Source: a virus. Taken from it: a stretch of DNA of 64,000 nucleotides. Below, one piece after another: positions 7,303 to 13,835 of the stretch (positions are counted from its first letter, which is position 1; every line of letters begins with the position of its first letter). Position numbers and translations under genes: made by a program. Location: positions 62,001 through 126,000 of the IMG/VR virus record IMGVR_UViG_3300020442_000008. One strand, given 5' to 3'. The notes under the pieces are model-generated. The model had not been told where the DNA came from, ran no database searches, and saw nothing but the letters and a program-made list of their open reading frames with translations.

Positions 7303-7461
7303 ATGAATATAATTGCCTTAAAGAAACAGATTCGCCAACTCGGCTACGAGCTAATGCTTGCAGAAGTTAGCGATTCTTATTGCGAAGACTTCGTAGAGAA
7401 AAGGAAGCTCCACGACTCCTTGCTAGAGCAACTCTACAAGGCGGAAAAAAGAGTTTTCTGA
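7303..7461 (+). CDS. hypothetical helical protein, 52 aa
   Basis: Too short for standard calling. MNIIALKKQIRQLGYELMLA..., entirely helical and charged. It follows the previous stop by 3 nt and precedes a terminator, so it closes the 6840 operon. Confidence 0.55.
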   Translation: MNIIALKKQIRQLGYELMLAEVSDSYCEDFVEKRKLHDSLLEQLYKAEKRVF

Positions 7462-7484
7462 TCTTTACCCTCCTAAACCATTAT

Positions 7485-7509
7485 CCCCCAAGCACTTGGG
7501 GGATTTTTG
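7485..7509 (+). terminator. rho-independent terminator
   Basis: CCCCCAAG / CTTGGGGG stem with a short loop followed by ATTTTT. Confidence 0.8.
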
Positions 7510-7510
7510 G

Positions 7511-7542
7511 CATAGGCCGGCCGGCCCGTAAGTCCTTGGTAT
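7511..7542. repeat. dispersed palindromic element, copy 2 (partial)
   Basis: Only the GC core (GGCCGGCCGGCCCG) and right arm (TAAGTCCTTGGTAT) are present, directly behind the terminator. Confidence 0.55.
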
Positions 7543-7625
7543 AGAGTGAGTTAAGCAACAAAAAAAATGTGTTTATTAGTCATTTTATGCTTGCAGTTTG
7601 CACCGATTCTGTCATACTTATAGTT

Positions 7626-7859
7626 ATGATAATTAATGAAGAATACCAATCGGATGAAAACCCTAACGCTGAACTCGTTGTCGAGGCAATCATGGATCAG
7701 ATCGCAACTATCCTTATTCAACCTATGCACGACAAACTTACCGCTGAAGATCAACTGACCCTTGGTCTTGTGGCAAATGCCCTAAAAGTATTGGGCAAGA
7801 AAGCTCAAGCATATGAAAACTTGGAAAACGGAGAACTTCCCCAAGATTGGAAAAATTAG
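7626..7859 (+). CDS. hypothetical acidic helical protein, 77 aa
   Basis: Not recognised. Start 7626 (MIINEEYQSDENP) is preferred to 7569 because ATACTT lies 6 nt before it, with TTGCAG 17 nt further upstream (7591-7596). Helical (AELVVEAIMDQIATILIQPM). Ends just before the DUF932-like gene's promoter. Confidence 0.65.
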   Translation: MIINEEYQSDENPNAELVVEAIMDQIATILIQPMHDKLTAEDQLTLGLVANALKVLGKKAQAYENLENGELPQDWKN

Positions 7860-7862
7860 TGC

Positions 7863-7891
7863 TTGACTTTTTATATATTTTCACTTATACT
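7863..7891 (+). promoter_or_regulatory. sigma70-like early promoter with a real leader
   Basis: TTGACT 7863-7868, 17 nt, TATACT 7886-7891. Unlike its neighbours it leaves about 32 nt of 5' leader before the ATG at 7930. Confidence 0.75.
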
Positions 7892-7929
7892 TATATCATA
7901 ACAATCGAAAATCCTAAACTTAAAAAATT

Positions 7930-8727
7930 ATGTTAGATACAACTCAAGAAACTCCTCGTCTTAACCTTCGCATTTGCGGTAACAGATCAACAATCGTTGA
8001 CATGGATGCCGTTCGTAGAGTACCAACTCCACAAGCAACGAATCGTTGGAAACCTATTGCACACTCAAAAGTTGTCGATACAACTCGAAACACTCTTGAG
8101 GATAAAGGTTTTGAAATTCTCAACGAATGTCACAATGTCACCAAAGGTGGCGAGCATTACTTTGGAATGTTCCAAGTTAATCATGCTGACCTTTCCGATA
8201 ATGGCGGTGAGCGTGGTTGCGTTGTGGGCATGAGAAATTCCCATGACAAACTTTTCGCAGCAGGTCTGTGTGCAGGTGACGCACCATTCATCTGTGACAA
8301 TCTTATTTTTCACAACGAAGTTGTCTTCACTCGCAAACATGTTGGCGATGTTTATGGAGAACTCGTAACAAGGGTGAACAAAATCACCGAGTATCTTATT
8401 CCTATGTGGACTCGTCAAAATGATCGTGTGCAAGCCTACAAAGACCTTGCGGTCAATGATCGTGAAGCTCAGCATCTCATTTTCGATGTTTACGAAGCAG
8501 GAATTAAGACTAATTTGATTGGCAAGTCTATGCTCGCTCAAGCGTGGGAGCAATGGAAAGATTCTGACCACAAGGTTTTCCAAGACCGCAATCTCAATTC
8601 ATTGTACAATGCTTTCACAGAAGTGAGCAAAGGACGCAATGTTATGCACTTGCCCAAACGCTCTGAAATTTTCCACAACGCTTTTGATCCTGTCGCAGGG
8701 GTTGAAGCAGTCGAACTTGTCGCTTAA
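7930..8727 (+). CDS. DUF932-like phage/plasmid protein
   Basis: 265 residues. The central region (RGCVVGMRNSHDKLFAAGLC, then GDAPFICDNLIFHNEVVFTRKH at about residues 95-140) resembles the DUF932 family found in phages and plasmids, where function is unknown although a DNA-metabolism role is often assumed. Well expressed to judge from its perfect -10 and 32-nt leader, which is unusual in this region. Family assignment by pattern only. Confidence 0.6.
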   Translation: MLDTTQETPRLNLRICGNRSTIVDMDAVRRVPTPQATNRWKPIAHSKVVDTTRNTLEDKGFEILNECHNVTKGGEHYFGMFQVNHADLSDNGGERGCVVGMRNSHDKLFAAGLCAGDAPFICDNLIFHNEVVFTRKHVGDVYGELVTRVNKITEYLIPMWTRQNDRVQAYKDLAVNDREAQHLIFDVYEAGIKTNLIGKSMLAQAWEQWKDSDHKVFQDRNLNSLYNAFTEVSKGRNVMHLPKRSEIFHNAFDPVAGVEAVELVA

Positions 8728-8756
8728 TTTTAACACTAAAACAAAGGATATACATT

Positions 8757-8984
8757 ATGAAATGCCGTAATCTCAACGAAGTACTCGATTCACGCAAAGG
8801 ACGATTTGTTTCCGTCCTTCTAAAGAATGGTCTGAAGCGTGAGCTTTATTCAGCTAAAGTTCACGACTACAATTCTAAAGTCGTCCGTTTCCGTGACACT
8901 AATGGAGGCGAGCGTAGAGTTGACCGCTCTATGGTTGTAAGGGCTAAGGTTGCCGAGCGTTATTTCAAACGCTCAAGGAGTTAA
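8757..8984 (+). CDS. hypothetical basic beta-rich protein, 75 aa
   Basis: Not recognised. AAAGGA 8 nt before the ATG. GRFVSVLLKNGLKRELYSAKV and VVRFRDTNGGERRV look like a small SH3/OB-like beta barrel with many Arg/Lys, consistent with nucleic-acid binding. Followed by a terminator; operon partner of the DUF932-like gene. Confidence 0.65.
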   Translation: MKCRNLNEVLDSRKGRFVSVLLKNGLKRELYSAKVHDYNSKVVRFRDTNGGERRVDRSMVVRAKVAERYFKRSRS

Positions 8985-9004
8985 CCAAAGCTCTCCTTCA
9001 AAAA

Positions 9005-9032
9005 ACCCTTGGGAAACCAAGGGTTTTTTTTG
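9005..9032 (+). terminator. rho-independent terminator
   Basis: AACCCTTGG / CCAAGGGTT stem, GAAA loop, run of eight T. Confidence 0.85.
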
Positions 9033-9048
9033 TGCCCTAAGTTATTTA

Positions 9049-9110
9049 CTATCAAGGACTTCCAGGCTTGCCGGCCCAGGCAAAACTTGGCGTAAGTCTT
9101 TGATTATCAG
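9049..9110. repeat. dispersed palindromic element, copy 3
   Basis: Left arm ACTATCAAGGACTT, core TTGCCGGCCCAGGCAA, right arm GTAAGTCTTTGATTATC. The arms are imperfect inverted repeats and the core can form a hairpin. Confidence 0.65.
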
Positions 9111-9137
9111 GTGTTTGAAGCTTAAGAAAAAAAAGTG

Positions 9138-9167
9138 TTGACAGGTGCCTAGTTATAGTGTTATAGT
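9138..9167 (+). promoter_or_regulatory. sigma70-like early promoter, leaderless
   Basis: TTGACA 9138-9143, 18 nt, TATAGT 9162-9167; 6 nt to the ATG at 9174. Confidence 0.7.
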
Positions 9168-9173
9168 ATAGGT

Positions 9174-9575
9174 ATGATTAGAACAAAGACAGACTCTCGC
9201 TACGACATCGACTATGACCGTAAGGTGTTCGTATATAAAAACCTTCACAAGAATTGCTGGAGCATCCGCCAGGACGGGTTAGTCAAAGCTCATTCAGATG
9301 GTTCACCAATTTGCTTATATTCAGCAGTCATGAAAGTTAACCAAAAAGGTCGAGAGCGTGTGATTCGAGAAAAGAGTAAAAATGTTCATGCAGGTATTTT
9401 GGGTTACCTTAGATTTCCTATGATGGAAGTATGGCACGGATGGGTTGACATGATCGAGATTACATATAACCCTTACAAGTATCATTCTTTTGTAGATGTT
9501 GAAAACAAGAAGACAAGATACTTCGCAAGCTTCTGTAAACTTTATCAAGATAAAGTTTTAGTTGATCGTTATTAA
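9174..9575 (+). CDS. hypothetical protein, 133 aa
   Basis: Not recognised. Basic, with SRYDIDYDRKVFVYKNLHKN at the N-terminus and CWSIRQDG, resembling conserved small phage proteins. Leaderless. Confidence 0.65.
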   Translation: MIRTKTDSRYDIDYDRKVFVYKNLHKNCWSIRQDGLVKAHSDGSPICLYSAVMKVNQKGRERVIREKSKNVHAGILGYLRFPMMEVWHGWVDMIEITYNPYKYHSFVDVENKKTRYFASFCKLYQDKVLVDRY

Positions 9576-9578
9576 GGG

Positions 9579-9607
9579 TTGACAAGTTAATTTATTTTTA
9601 TTAGTAT
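9579..9607 (+). promoter_or_regulatory. sigma70-like early promoter, leaderless
   Basis: TTGACA 9579-9584, 17 nt, TAGTAT 9602-9607; 6 nt to the ATG at 9614. Confidence 0.7.
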
Positions 9608-9613
9608 AGTATC

Positions 9614-10354
9614 ATGATTAAAACAACACTTCTCACATCAGGTAATCAAAAAATTCTCAAAGGAGAAAAAATGGGTTACATCACGAAAGGCATCCACCTT
9701 GCCCCTGCCAATCTTGCGGGCTATGAAGTTTGCCAATGGCGTTCCAAAGGATGCACTGCTTCTTGTCTCAACACGGCTGGTCGTGGGCAAATGAACTCTG
9801 TTCAGCAGTCACGCATTGCCAAGACAAAGCTATTCTTCGAGCAACGCAAAGATTTCATGATTAAGCTTTGCAAAGAAATTGCTTCGACCATTAAGTCGGC
9901 AAGCAAGAAAGAGATGAAAGCAGTTTTCCGTCTCAATCTCACAAGTGACATTAAATGGGAGGATGTTTACATGAAAGATCCAAACTATAACATTTTTGAA
10001 TACTTTTGTGCAGAACAATTCTACGACTACACAAAGTCATTTAAGAGAATGTGTGCTTATCTTGGCAAGCCATTCACCAAAGATGAAGCAAAGTTTCCGT
10101 CCAATTATCATCTAACTTTTTCTCGTTCAGAACACAACGATAAGAAGTGTGAAATGGTTCTTGCTATGGGTGGCAATGTTGCCGTGGTGTTTCGCAATCA
10201 ATTACCAAAGACTTGGAAAGGTTACGAAGTTGTTAATGGTGATGAAACTGATTTGCGTTTCCTTGACAAAAAAGGTGTTGTCGTTGGGCTTATCGAAAAA
10301 GGTATGGCAAAGAAAGATGAGACAGGATTCGTGCAAGAAGGTATTGACTCTTAA
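9614..10354 (+). CDS. GP88-like cysteine-motif phage protein
   Basis: 246 residues. The motif CQWRSKGCTASCLNTAGRGQ (about residues 41-60), followed by QQSRIAKTKLFFEQRKDFM, matches the GP88 family first seen in mycobacteriophages: three closely spaced Cys, then C-L-x-x-A-GRG and a basic helix. Function of the family is unknown; the Cys cluster could bind a metal or iron-sulfur centre. The family is widespread in phages of unrelated hosts. Confidence 0.65.
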   Translation: MIKTTLLTSGNQKILKGEKMGYITKGIHLAPANLAGYEVCQWRSKGCTASCLNTAGRGQMNSVQQSRIAKTKLFFEQRKDFMIKLCKEIASTIKSASKKEMKAVFRLNLTSDIKWEDVYMKDPNYNIFEYFCAEQFYDYTKSFKRMCAYLGKPFTKDEAKFPSNYHLTFSRSEHNDKKCEMVLAMGGNVAVVFRNQLPKTWKGYEVVNGDETDLRFLDKKGVVVGLIEKGMAKKDETGFVQEGIDS

Positions 10355-10371
10355 TTGCAATTTGATATAAT
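10344..10371 (+). promoter_or_regulatory. sigma70-like early promoter, leaderless
   Basis: TTGACT 10344-10349 inside the end of the preceding gene, 16 nt, consensus TATAAT 10366-10371; 6 nt to the ATG at 10378. Confidence 0.75.
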
Positions 10372-10377
10372 TATAGT

Positions 10378-10587
10378 ATGAGAAAAACAAAATTCATATT
10401 GACTTTATCAAACGACAAAATTCCAATCATTGCAGAAGTTTGTGCTTTAAGAGTTTTAGAGAATGATGAAAAAGTATTAGGCAAAGCTTGCGTGGAAGCA
10501 AACATTAAGTCAAAAAACTTCATAGACATAACAAGAAAAGCCAACTATAAAGAAGGAAAGTTATATGCTCATGCGGATTATGTATAA
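10378..10587 (+). CDS. hypothetical protein, 69 aa
   Basis: Not recognised. Mixed alpha/beta, basic C-terminus. Last gene of the rightward early block before the convergent junction. Confidence 0.6.
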   Translation: MRKTKFILTLSNDKIPIIAEVCALRVLENDEKVLGKACVEANIKSKNFIDITRKANYKEGKLYAHADYV

Positions 10588-10660
10588 GCGAAAAACCGCC
10601 ACGCAAATAGAAGAATGACAAATAGATAAATAGCAAATAGTATATATTTACCAATAAAAA

Positions 10661-10703
10661 ATTCCATAACCTTTTCATTATCAATGACTTATGGGATTTT
10701 TTT
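10661..10703 (+). terminator. terminator at the convergent junction
   Basis: ATTCCATAA (10661-10669) pairs with TTATGGGAT (10689-10697), followed by a T run. It overlaps palindromic repeat copy 4. Confidence 0.6.
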
Positions 10704-10747
10704 GCTAGGCCAGGGTTTGCGTAAGTCTCCGACAATCAAGGACTTAC
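10676..10747. repeat. dispersed palindromic element, copy 4
   Basis: Left arm ATTATCAATGACTTA, core TAGGCCAGGGTTTGCG, right arm TAAGTCTCCGACAATCAAGG. Lies between the two converging gene blocks. Confidence 0.6.
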
Positions 10748-10748
10748 A

Positions 10749-10916
10749 TCACGAGAAAAAAGGATGCTTGACCACTGAAGACATCGGGACACAAACCCGC
10801 CTCTGTGAGCGGTAGACCCTCGCAAGGACGAAGGTCTCGGCTCCGTCTTTGTAAGTGCCCTCGACATGGAGGATTCGCTTTTTATAGTCTACCACGACAT
10901 CATTTTTTTTAATCAT
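10749..10916 (-). CDS. hypothetical basic beta-rich protein, 55 aa
   Basis: Too short for standard calling. MIKKNDVVVDYKKRILHVEG... with VLARVYRSQRRVCVPM looks like a small beta barrel. It is the last gene of the 11236 unit, 14 nt after the preceding stop. Its higher G+C than its surroundings also suggests coding. Confidence 0.6.
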   Translation of the reverse strand: MIKKNDVVVDYKKRILHVEGTYKDGAETFVLARVYRSQRRVCVPMSSVVKHPFFS

Positions 10917-10930
10917 AATTTTATCCTATT

Positions 10931-11011
10931 CTATCGGCTCAACTCGCCTTTGATCAATTCTTTTATTAATGCGAACAATCCCACAACACCTAGCAATGTG
11001 ACCAATTCCAT
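10931..11011 (-). CDS. tiny hydrophobic peptide, 26 aa
   Basis: MELVTLLGVVGLFALIKELI followed by KGELSR: one short membrane-type segment with a basic tail. It begins 3 nt after the stop of the 11015-11236 gene. Small, so only moderately supported. Confidence 0.45.
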   Translation of the reverse strand: MELVTLLGVVGLFALIKELIKGELSR

Positions 11012-11014
11012 TAT

Positions 11015-11236
11015 TTATTTGTCTGAAGGAACAAAGTCAAGCTCACGATTGTCAAGGATGTATCCTATGACTTTATTGACCTTTTCGATTGTATCGTCGA
11101 GGGTCTTTTTGGAATGTTCTGTGGCTTTCATTTCTTCAAGCACGGAACGCAAGAACTTGAGATTTCCGTTTGCGGAAGCAAGCTTCATTGCGGTATTGTC
11201 GAGGAGTTTTTCGTCTTTGAGTGTTTCGATAATCAT
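11015..11236 (-). CDS. hypothetical helical protein, 73 aa
   Basis: Not recognised. Helical and charged (LEEMKATEHSKKTLDDTIEK). First gene of a leaderless leftward unit with two smaller genes behind it. Confidence 0.65.
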   Translation of the reverse strand: MIIETLKDEKLLDNTAMKLASANGNLKFLRSVLEEMKATEHSKKTLDDTIEKVNKVIGYILDNRELDFVPSDK

Positions 11237-11242
11237 AAGTCT

Positions 11243-11270
11243 ATTCTAAGGATTTAAGGTTAAAAGTCAA
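11243..11270 (-). promoter_or_regulatory. sigma70-like early promoter, leaderless
   Basis: On the - strand: TTGACT at 11265-11270, 16 nt, TAGAAT at 11243-11248; 6 nt to the ATG at 11236. Confidence 0.7.
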
Positions 11271-11280
11271 GCTTTTTTTT

Positions 11281-11466
11281 TCACTCCCACTCGGAGTGAT
11301 GACCGAAGTCGATGTCCTCGACCTCTTGGAAGTCAAGGAGGGAAATCCTGTCTTGCAGGTCTCCGATTTCGTTGCGGTACGCAACGAGGTCAGCGGAGGT
11401 GAGGACGGAATCCGCGATGATTTCGCGGAGGAGAGAAATTTTGTTGAGCATTTCGGATTTTGTCAT
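11281..11466 (-). CDS. hypothetical coiled-coil protein, 61 aa
   Basis: Not recognised. Helical (MLNKISLLREIIADSVL...), acidic C-terminus. It has a leader of about 30 nt rather than a leaderless start. Confidence 0.6.
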   Translation of the reverse strand: MTKSEMLNKISLLREIIADSVLTSADLVAYRNEIGDLQDRISLLDFQEVEDIDFGHHSEWE

Positions 11467-11503
11467 AATTTTTTGTGTTAGGTTTTCTTTATTTTATATT
11501 TAC

Positions 11504-11532
11504 AATGTATCAGAGTTTTGCGGAAAAGTCAA
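11504..11532 (-). promoter_or_regulatory. sigma70-like early promoter
   Basis: TTGACT at 11527-11532, 17 nt, TACATT at 11504-11509; leader of about 30 nt to the ATG at 11466. Confidence 0.6.
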
Positions 11533-11624
11533 GAACTTTTTTTACTTTTTTTCAATTTTGGAATTACGAATTTGCAGAGGATTTTTTCTCTTTCTGTGAG
11601 TTGGGCTTTTTCAATCTTAATCAT
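11529..11624 (-). CDS. small basic peptide, 31 aa
   Basis: MIKIEKAQLTEREKILCKFV..., ending KKSKKSS. The start is exactly 6 nt from a good -10, and its TGA is part of the next promoter's -35 (TTGACT at 11527-11532). Not recognised. Confidence 0.5.
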   Translation of the reverse strand: MIKIEKAQLTEREKILCKFVIPKLKKSKKSS

Positions 11625-11630
11625 ACCTAT

Positions 11631-11659
11631 AATGTAGCACAAAAACCCCGAAAAGTCAA
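11631..11659 (-). promoter_or_regulatory. sigma70-like early promoter, leaderless
   Basis: TTGACT at 11654-11659, 17 nt, TACATT at 11631-11636; 6 nt to the ATG at 11624. Confidence 0.65.
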
Positions 11660-11710
11660 GAAAAATCTTTAACTATTTTTTTGCACAATTCTCCTAGCGT
11701 AAGTTGTTCT

Positions 11711-11768
11711 TTACCAAAGACTTCCGGCATAGCCGGCAGGGGCGACCGGCGCCCTAAGTCTTTGATGG
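11711..11768. repeat. dispersed palindromic element, copy 5
   Basis: Left arm TTACCAAAGACTT, core AGCCGGCAGGGGCGACCGGC, right arm CCTAAGTCTTTGATGG. It lies directly 3' of the 11777-12085 gene on the - strand. The core is nearly identical to copies 7 and 8. Confidence 0.7.
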
Positions 11769-11776
11769 TGTGTGAC

Positions 11777-12085
11777 TTAGAACACGAGAGATTCAAGATT
11801 CTGATTTTGAACGGCAAACCAATCGGATGGGTTAATGATGTGACCGTTTAGTACAGGCTCAAAGTTGACCTGATGAACTCCGGCATTGACTATTCCGTTC
11901 ACTCGCTCACGAGTGGTTGGAGTGTTCCAGCCAGCCAGAGACCATATCACAAACCCGCTTGCATCACGCTTGATTATAGCGTTGCCATGCAACCAAACGG
12001 TGTTGCCGTCAGTGCGAGTGTTGCCAACTGTCAAAGGTTGGCGAGATTCAAAAGCTTGTTTTATTTGTTGTGTTACTTTTCTCAT
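11777..12085 (-). CDS. conserved phage hypothetical protein, 102 aa
   Basis: NTRTDGNTVWLHGNAI followed by LAGWNTPTTRERVNG (residues about 22-65) is a pattern that recurs in small proteins of many phages; function unknown. Probably an alpha/beta fold with conserved N, T and GW positions. Confidence 0.7.
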   Translation of the reverse strand: MRKVTQQIKQAFESRQPLTVGNTRTDGNTVWLHGNAIIKRDASGFVIWSLAGWNTPTTRERVNGIVNAGVHQVNFEPVLNGHIINPSDWFAVQNQNLESLVF

Positions 12086-12094
12086 TGTTATATA

Positions 12095-12280
12095 TTAAGA
12101 TTTTTTTTCGGGTTTTGCAAGTAAAAAGTTCAAGAAAGTTTCTTGAGCCTTTTGGTTGTCCAGGAGTTCGTCAAGTTCAATTTGTGCATTTATTACCATC
12201 TGCTGGCTTTGAATGTGTCCTGCTTCTGCGATAGGGTTGAAAACCCTGATGAGTTCTTTGAGTTCTTTGATTCTATCCAT
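12095..12280 (-). CDS. hypothetical helical protein, 61 aa
   Basis: Not recognised. Helical, acidic (IELDELLDNQKAQETFLNFL). It overlaps the preceding 52-aa gene by 8 nt. Confidence 0.6.
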   Translation of the reverse strand: MDRIKELKELIRVFNPIAEAGHIQSQQMVINAQIELDELLDNQKAQETFLNFLLAKPEKKS

Positions 12281-12431
12281 GGCTTGAGAGAATTGGGGCT
12301 TGGGTTTTGACTTGTAACTGCTTTGCTTTTTTCATGGCTTTTGCGTGAGTCTTTGCGTTGTCTACGATTTTCCCAAAAAGTCGGATATCGAACCAATTTG
12401 AGAAGTTTGGGTTTTTGTCAACATTTATCAT
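12273..12431 (-). CDS. small basic protein, 52 aa, paralogue of 15066-15239
   Basis: MINVDKNPNFSNWFDIRLFG, then KIVDNAKTHAKAMKKAKQLQ. It matches the 57-aa protein encoded at 15066-15239 (NFSEWFNV..., VDNARTHAQAM), so the two are paralogues, which supports both as real. A longer frame at 12193-12396 in another phase was rejected in favour of this one. Confidence 0.65.
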   Translation of the reverse strand: MINVDKNPNFSNWFDIRLFGKIVDNAKTHAKAMKKAKQLQVKTQAPILSSHG

Positions 12432-12439
12432 AAGCTTTT

Positions 12440-12468
12440 ATACTATATCTTAAGGTTTAAAAAGTCAA
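12440..12468 (-). promoter_or_regulatory. sigma70-like early promoter
   Basis: TTGACT at 12463-12468, 17 nt, TAGTAT at 12440-12445; 8 nt to the ATG at 12431. Confidence 0.65.
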
Positions 12469-12471
12469 GCT

Positions 12472-12744
12472 TTATCTCCAACTTTTTAGAGAAAAATTTG
12501 TCTGATGTGCCGAGACGGGCAAACCTTGCGTTGGCAAGTCTTTTGCGAAGTCATCAAAAAAGGCAACCGCTTCCGATAGCTCGTCAGCGTGGATTTGCTC
12601 CTCAAGCTTTTTCAACTCGTCCTGTGCATGGCTGAGATGCAACGCCCGAATGGAACGCAAGGATTCCTTGCGAGAGCGGTTGAGTTTGTCTTGCCAAAAG
12701 GCAATTTCCTTTTGGAGCTTTTCTATCTTTTCAATTTTATTCAT
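12472..12744 (-). CDS. hypothetical coiled-coil protein, 90 aa
   Basis: MNKIEKIEKLQKEIAFWQDK and a second helix rich in Glu form a coiled coil. The start at 12744 (6 nt from the -10) is preferred to an in-frame TTG at 12762. Not recognised. Confidence 0.65.
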   Translation of the reverse strand: MNKIEKIEKLQKEIAFWQDKLNRSRKESLRSIRALHLSHAQDELKKLEEQIHADELSEAVAFFDDFAKDLPTQGLPVSAHQTNFSLKSWR

Positions 12745-12750
12745 GCCTAC

Positions 12751-12779
12751 AATATATCTCAAAAAGGTTGGGAAGTCAA
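12751..12779 (-). promoter_or_regulatory. sigma70-like early promoter, leaderless
   Basis: TTGACT at 12774-12779, 17 nt, TATATT at 12751-12756; 6 nt to the ATG at 12744. Confidence 0.7.
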
Positions 12780-12967
12780 GCTTTTTTTACATTATTTTTC
12801 ATCGCAATCTTGTTTTGCAAATCCCATTCGTCGAGCCAAGCTTGGTTTTTTGCCAAAGCATCCTTGGCAATTTCAACCACGACAGGGTCGCTATCGTGGG
12901 CAATGGTCTCCCGAAGGAATACCATATCGGCTTTGACTTTAGAGATGAGTCTTATTGAATTAAACAT
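12776..12967 (-). CDS. hypothetical helical protein, 63 aa
   Basis: Not recognised. Helical; NQAWLDEWDLQNKIAMKNN near the C-terminus. Leaderless. Its stop region abuts the next gene's -35. Confidence 0.6.
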   Translation of the reverse strand: MFNSIRLISKVKADMVFLRETIAHDSDPVVVEIAKDALAKNQAWLDEWDLQNKIAMKNNVKKA

Positions 12968-12973
12968 ACCTAT

Positions 12974-13002
12974 AAGGTATCAGAAAAACCGACATTTGTA
13001 AA
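12974..13002 (-). promoter_or_regulatory. sigma70-like early promoter, leaderless
   Basis: TTTACA at 12997-13002, 17 nt, TACCTT at 12974-12979; 6 nt to the ATG at 12967. Confidence 0.6.
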
Positions 13003-13040
13003 GCCTAAAATTAAACTATTTTTTTGCACGATTCTGCTGT

Positions 13041-13115
13041 CGTAAGTCATTGTTAGTTAGAGACTTCCGGCGCAGCCGGCCTGGCCGGCCAGGCCCGCAA
13101 GTCCTTGGCTAACAA
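13041..13115. repeat. dispersed palindromic element, copy 6
   Basis: Left arm GTTAGTTAGAGACTT, core with GCCGGCCTGGCCGGCC, right arm GCAAGTCCTTGGCTAACAAAG. Directly 3' of the 13120-13302 gene. Confidence 0.7.
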
Positions 13116-13119
13116 AGGT

Positions 13120-13302
13120 TTAGGTCGTTTTTTCGAGGCTTTCGACCCATCTTCCGACTAGCTCTATATCGTGAAAAATGTGGTCAATCGGCTTATCTTC
13201 GCATTCGTCGTAATGCTTTGCCTCGTCGAAGTAGTAAGTGCAAACGATTTTTTGAATGGAATTGATAACAGGTTCAGGTATGTCTTGCATTTTCATTTTC
13301 AT
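13120..13302 (-). CDS. hypothetical acidic protein, 60 aa
   Basis: Not recognised. Asp/Glu/His-rich (DEAKHYDECEDKPIDHIFHD). Two nt after the preceding stop, so cotranscribed. Its first codons (MKMKM) resemble one of the mini-ORFs just upstream. Confidence 0.6.
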   Translation of the reverse strand: MKMKMQDIPEPVINSIQKIVCTYYFDEAKHYDECEDKPIDHIFHDIELVGRWVESLEKTT

Positions 13303-13304
13303 TT

Positions 13305-13502
13305 TTAGTTTAACTCGTTAAAGTAGTTTTCTTCAATGATTTCTGTACCGATAAACTCACGGCATCGAGATAGGTCTTGCTCTAAGTAGTACCGAACGGC
13401 TTTGGCTACAATTTGATTATCTTCCTTGTAGGGAAGTTCGTCTTTTACTCTCGCCACTATGGCGTCAATCCACTTTGGCACGATGTCTTTTTCAATTTTC
13501 AT
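13305..13502 (-). CDS. hypothetical protein, 65 aa
   Basis: Not recognised. Helical, mixed charge (RYYLEQDLSRCREFIGTEII). A weak promoter (TTGCAA 13532-13537, TAAAAT 13510-13515, 7 nt to ATG) precedes it. Confidence 0.6.
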   Translation of the reverse strand: MKIEKDIVPKWIDAIVARVKDELPYKEDNQIVAKAVRYYLEQDLSRCREFIGTEIIEENYFNELN

Positions 13503-13509
13503 GAGTATG

Positions 13510-13537
13510 ATTTTAGTAATTTTTGAGCCGATTGCAA
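13510..13537 (-). promoter_or_regulatory. weak sigma70-like promoter
   Basis: TTGCAA at 13532-13537, 16 nt, TAAAAT at 13510-13515; 7 nt to the ATG at 13502. Confidence 0.45.
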
Positions 13538-13571
13538 GATTTTTTTTCGTTTTAGTTAAGTTTTTTTTGGT

Positions 13572-13690
13572 TATCTGCGGGGAGCCAAGTCCCGCCGTTT
13601 ACGGCTCTTAGTTTGGGATTTTCATTTTCATATCTGCGGGGAGCCAAGTCCCGCCGTTTACGGCTCTTAGTTGGGAATTTTCTTAATCAT
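13572..13690 (-). repeat. tandem duplication of a mini-ORF plus hairpin element
   Basis: About 42 nt are repeated almost exactly at 13572-13617 and 13631-13674 (period 59). Each copy holds GCCGTAAACGGC and GAGCC/GGCTC arms that can form nested or alternative hairpins, and each is preceded on the - strand by a 7-codon frame: MIKKIPN-stop (13667-13690) and MKMKIPN-stop (13608-13631). The first ATG lies exactly 6 nt from a promoter -10. Confidence 0.65.
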
Positions 13691-13696
13691 ACCTAT

Positions 13697-13725
13697 AACA
13701 TAGCACAGAAACTCAGAAAAGTCAA
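13697..13725 (-). promoter_or_regulatory. sigma70-like promoter of the mini-ORF element
   Basis: TTGACT at 13720-13725, 17 nt, TATGTT at 13697-13702; 6 nt to the ATG of the 7-codon frame at 13690. Confidence 0.65.
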
Positions 13726-13796
13726 GAAAAATCTTTAACTATTTTTTCAGATTTGTGTCGTAACTCTTTGAACTGGAGCGACTTGCGACAGATTTT

Positions 13797-13835
13797 CGGG
13801 GGGCGACCGGCGCCCTAAGTCTTTGATTACCAAGG
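13797..13835. repeat. dispersed palindromic element, copy 7 (partial)
   Basis: GGGGCGACCGGCGCCCTAAG followed by TCTTTGATTACCAAGG. The left arm is missing; it overlaps the end of the 28-aa gene. Confidence 0.6.

Noticed and set aside
8065-8583. 172-codon reverse-strand frame
   Set aside because: Lies entirely inside the DUF932-like gene on the other strand; no promoter or family features.
10866-11672. Plus-strand frames of 60-127 codons in 10.9-16.5 kb
   Set aside because: They are hydrophobic, Phe/Ser-rich mirror images of the reverse-strand genes, which carry the promoters and start codons.
12193-12396. 67-codon reverse-strand frame (MVRYPTFWENRR...)
   Set aside because: Overlaps the 52-aa and 61-aa genes in another phase; the 52-aa frame has a paralogue at 15066-15239, this one has none and no promoter.
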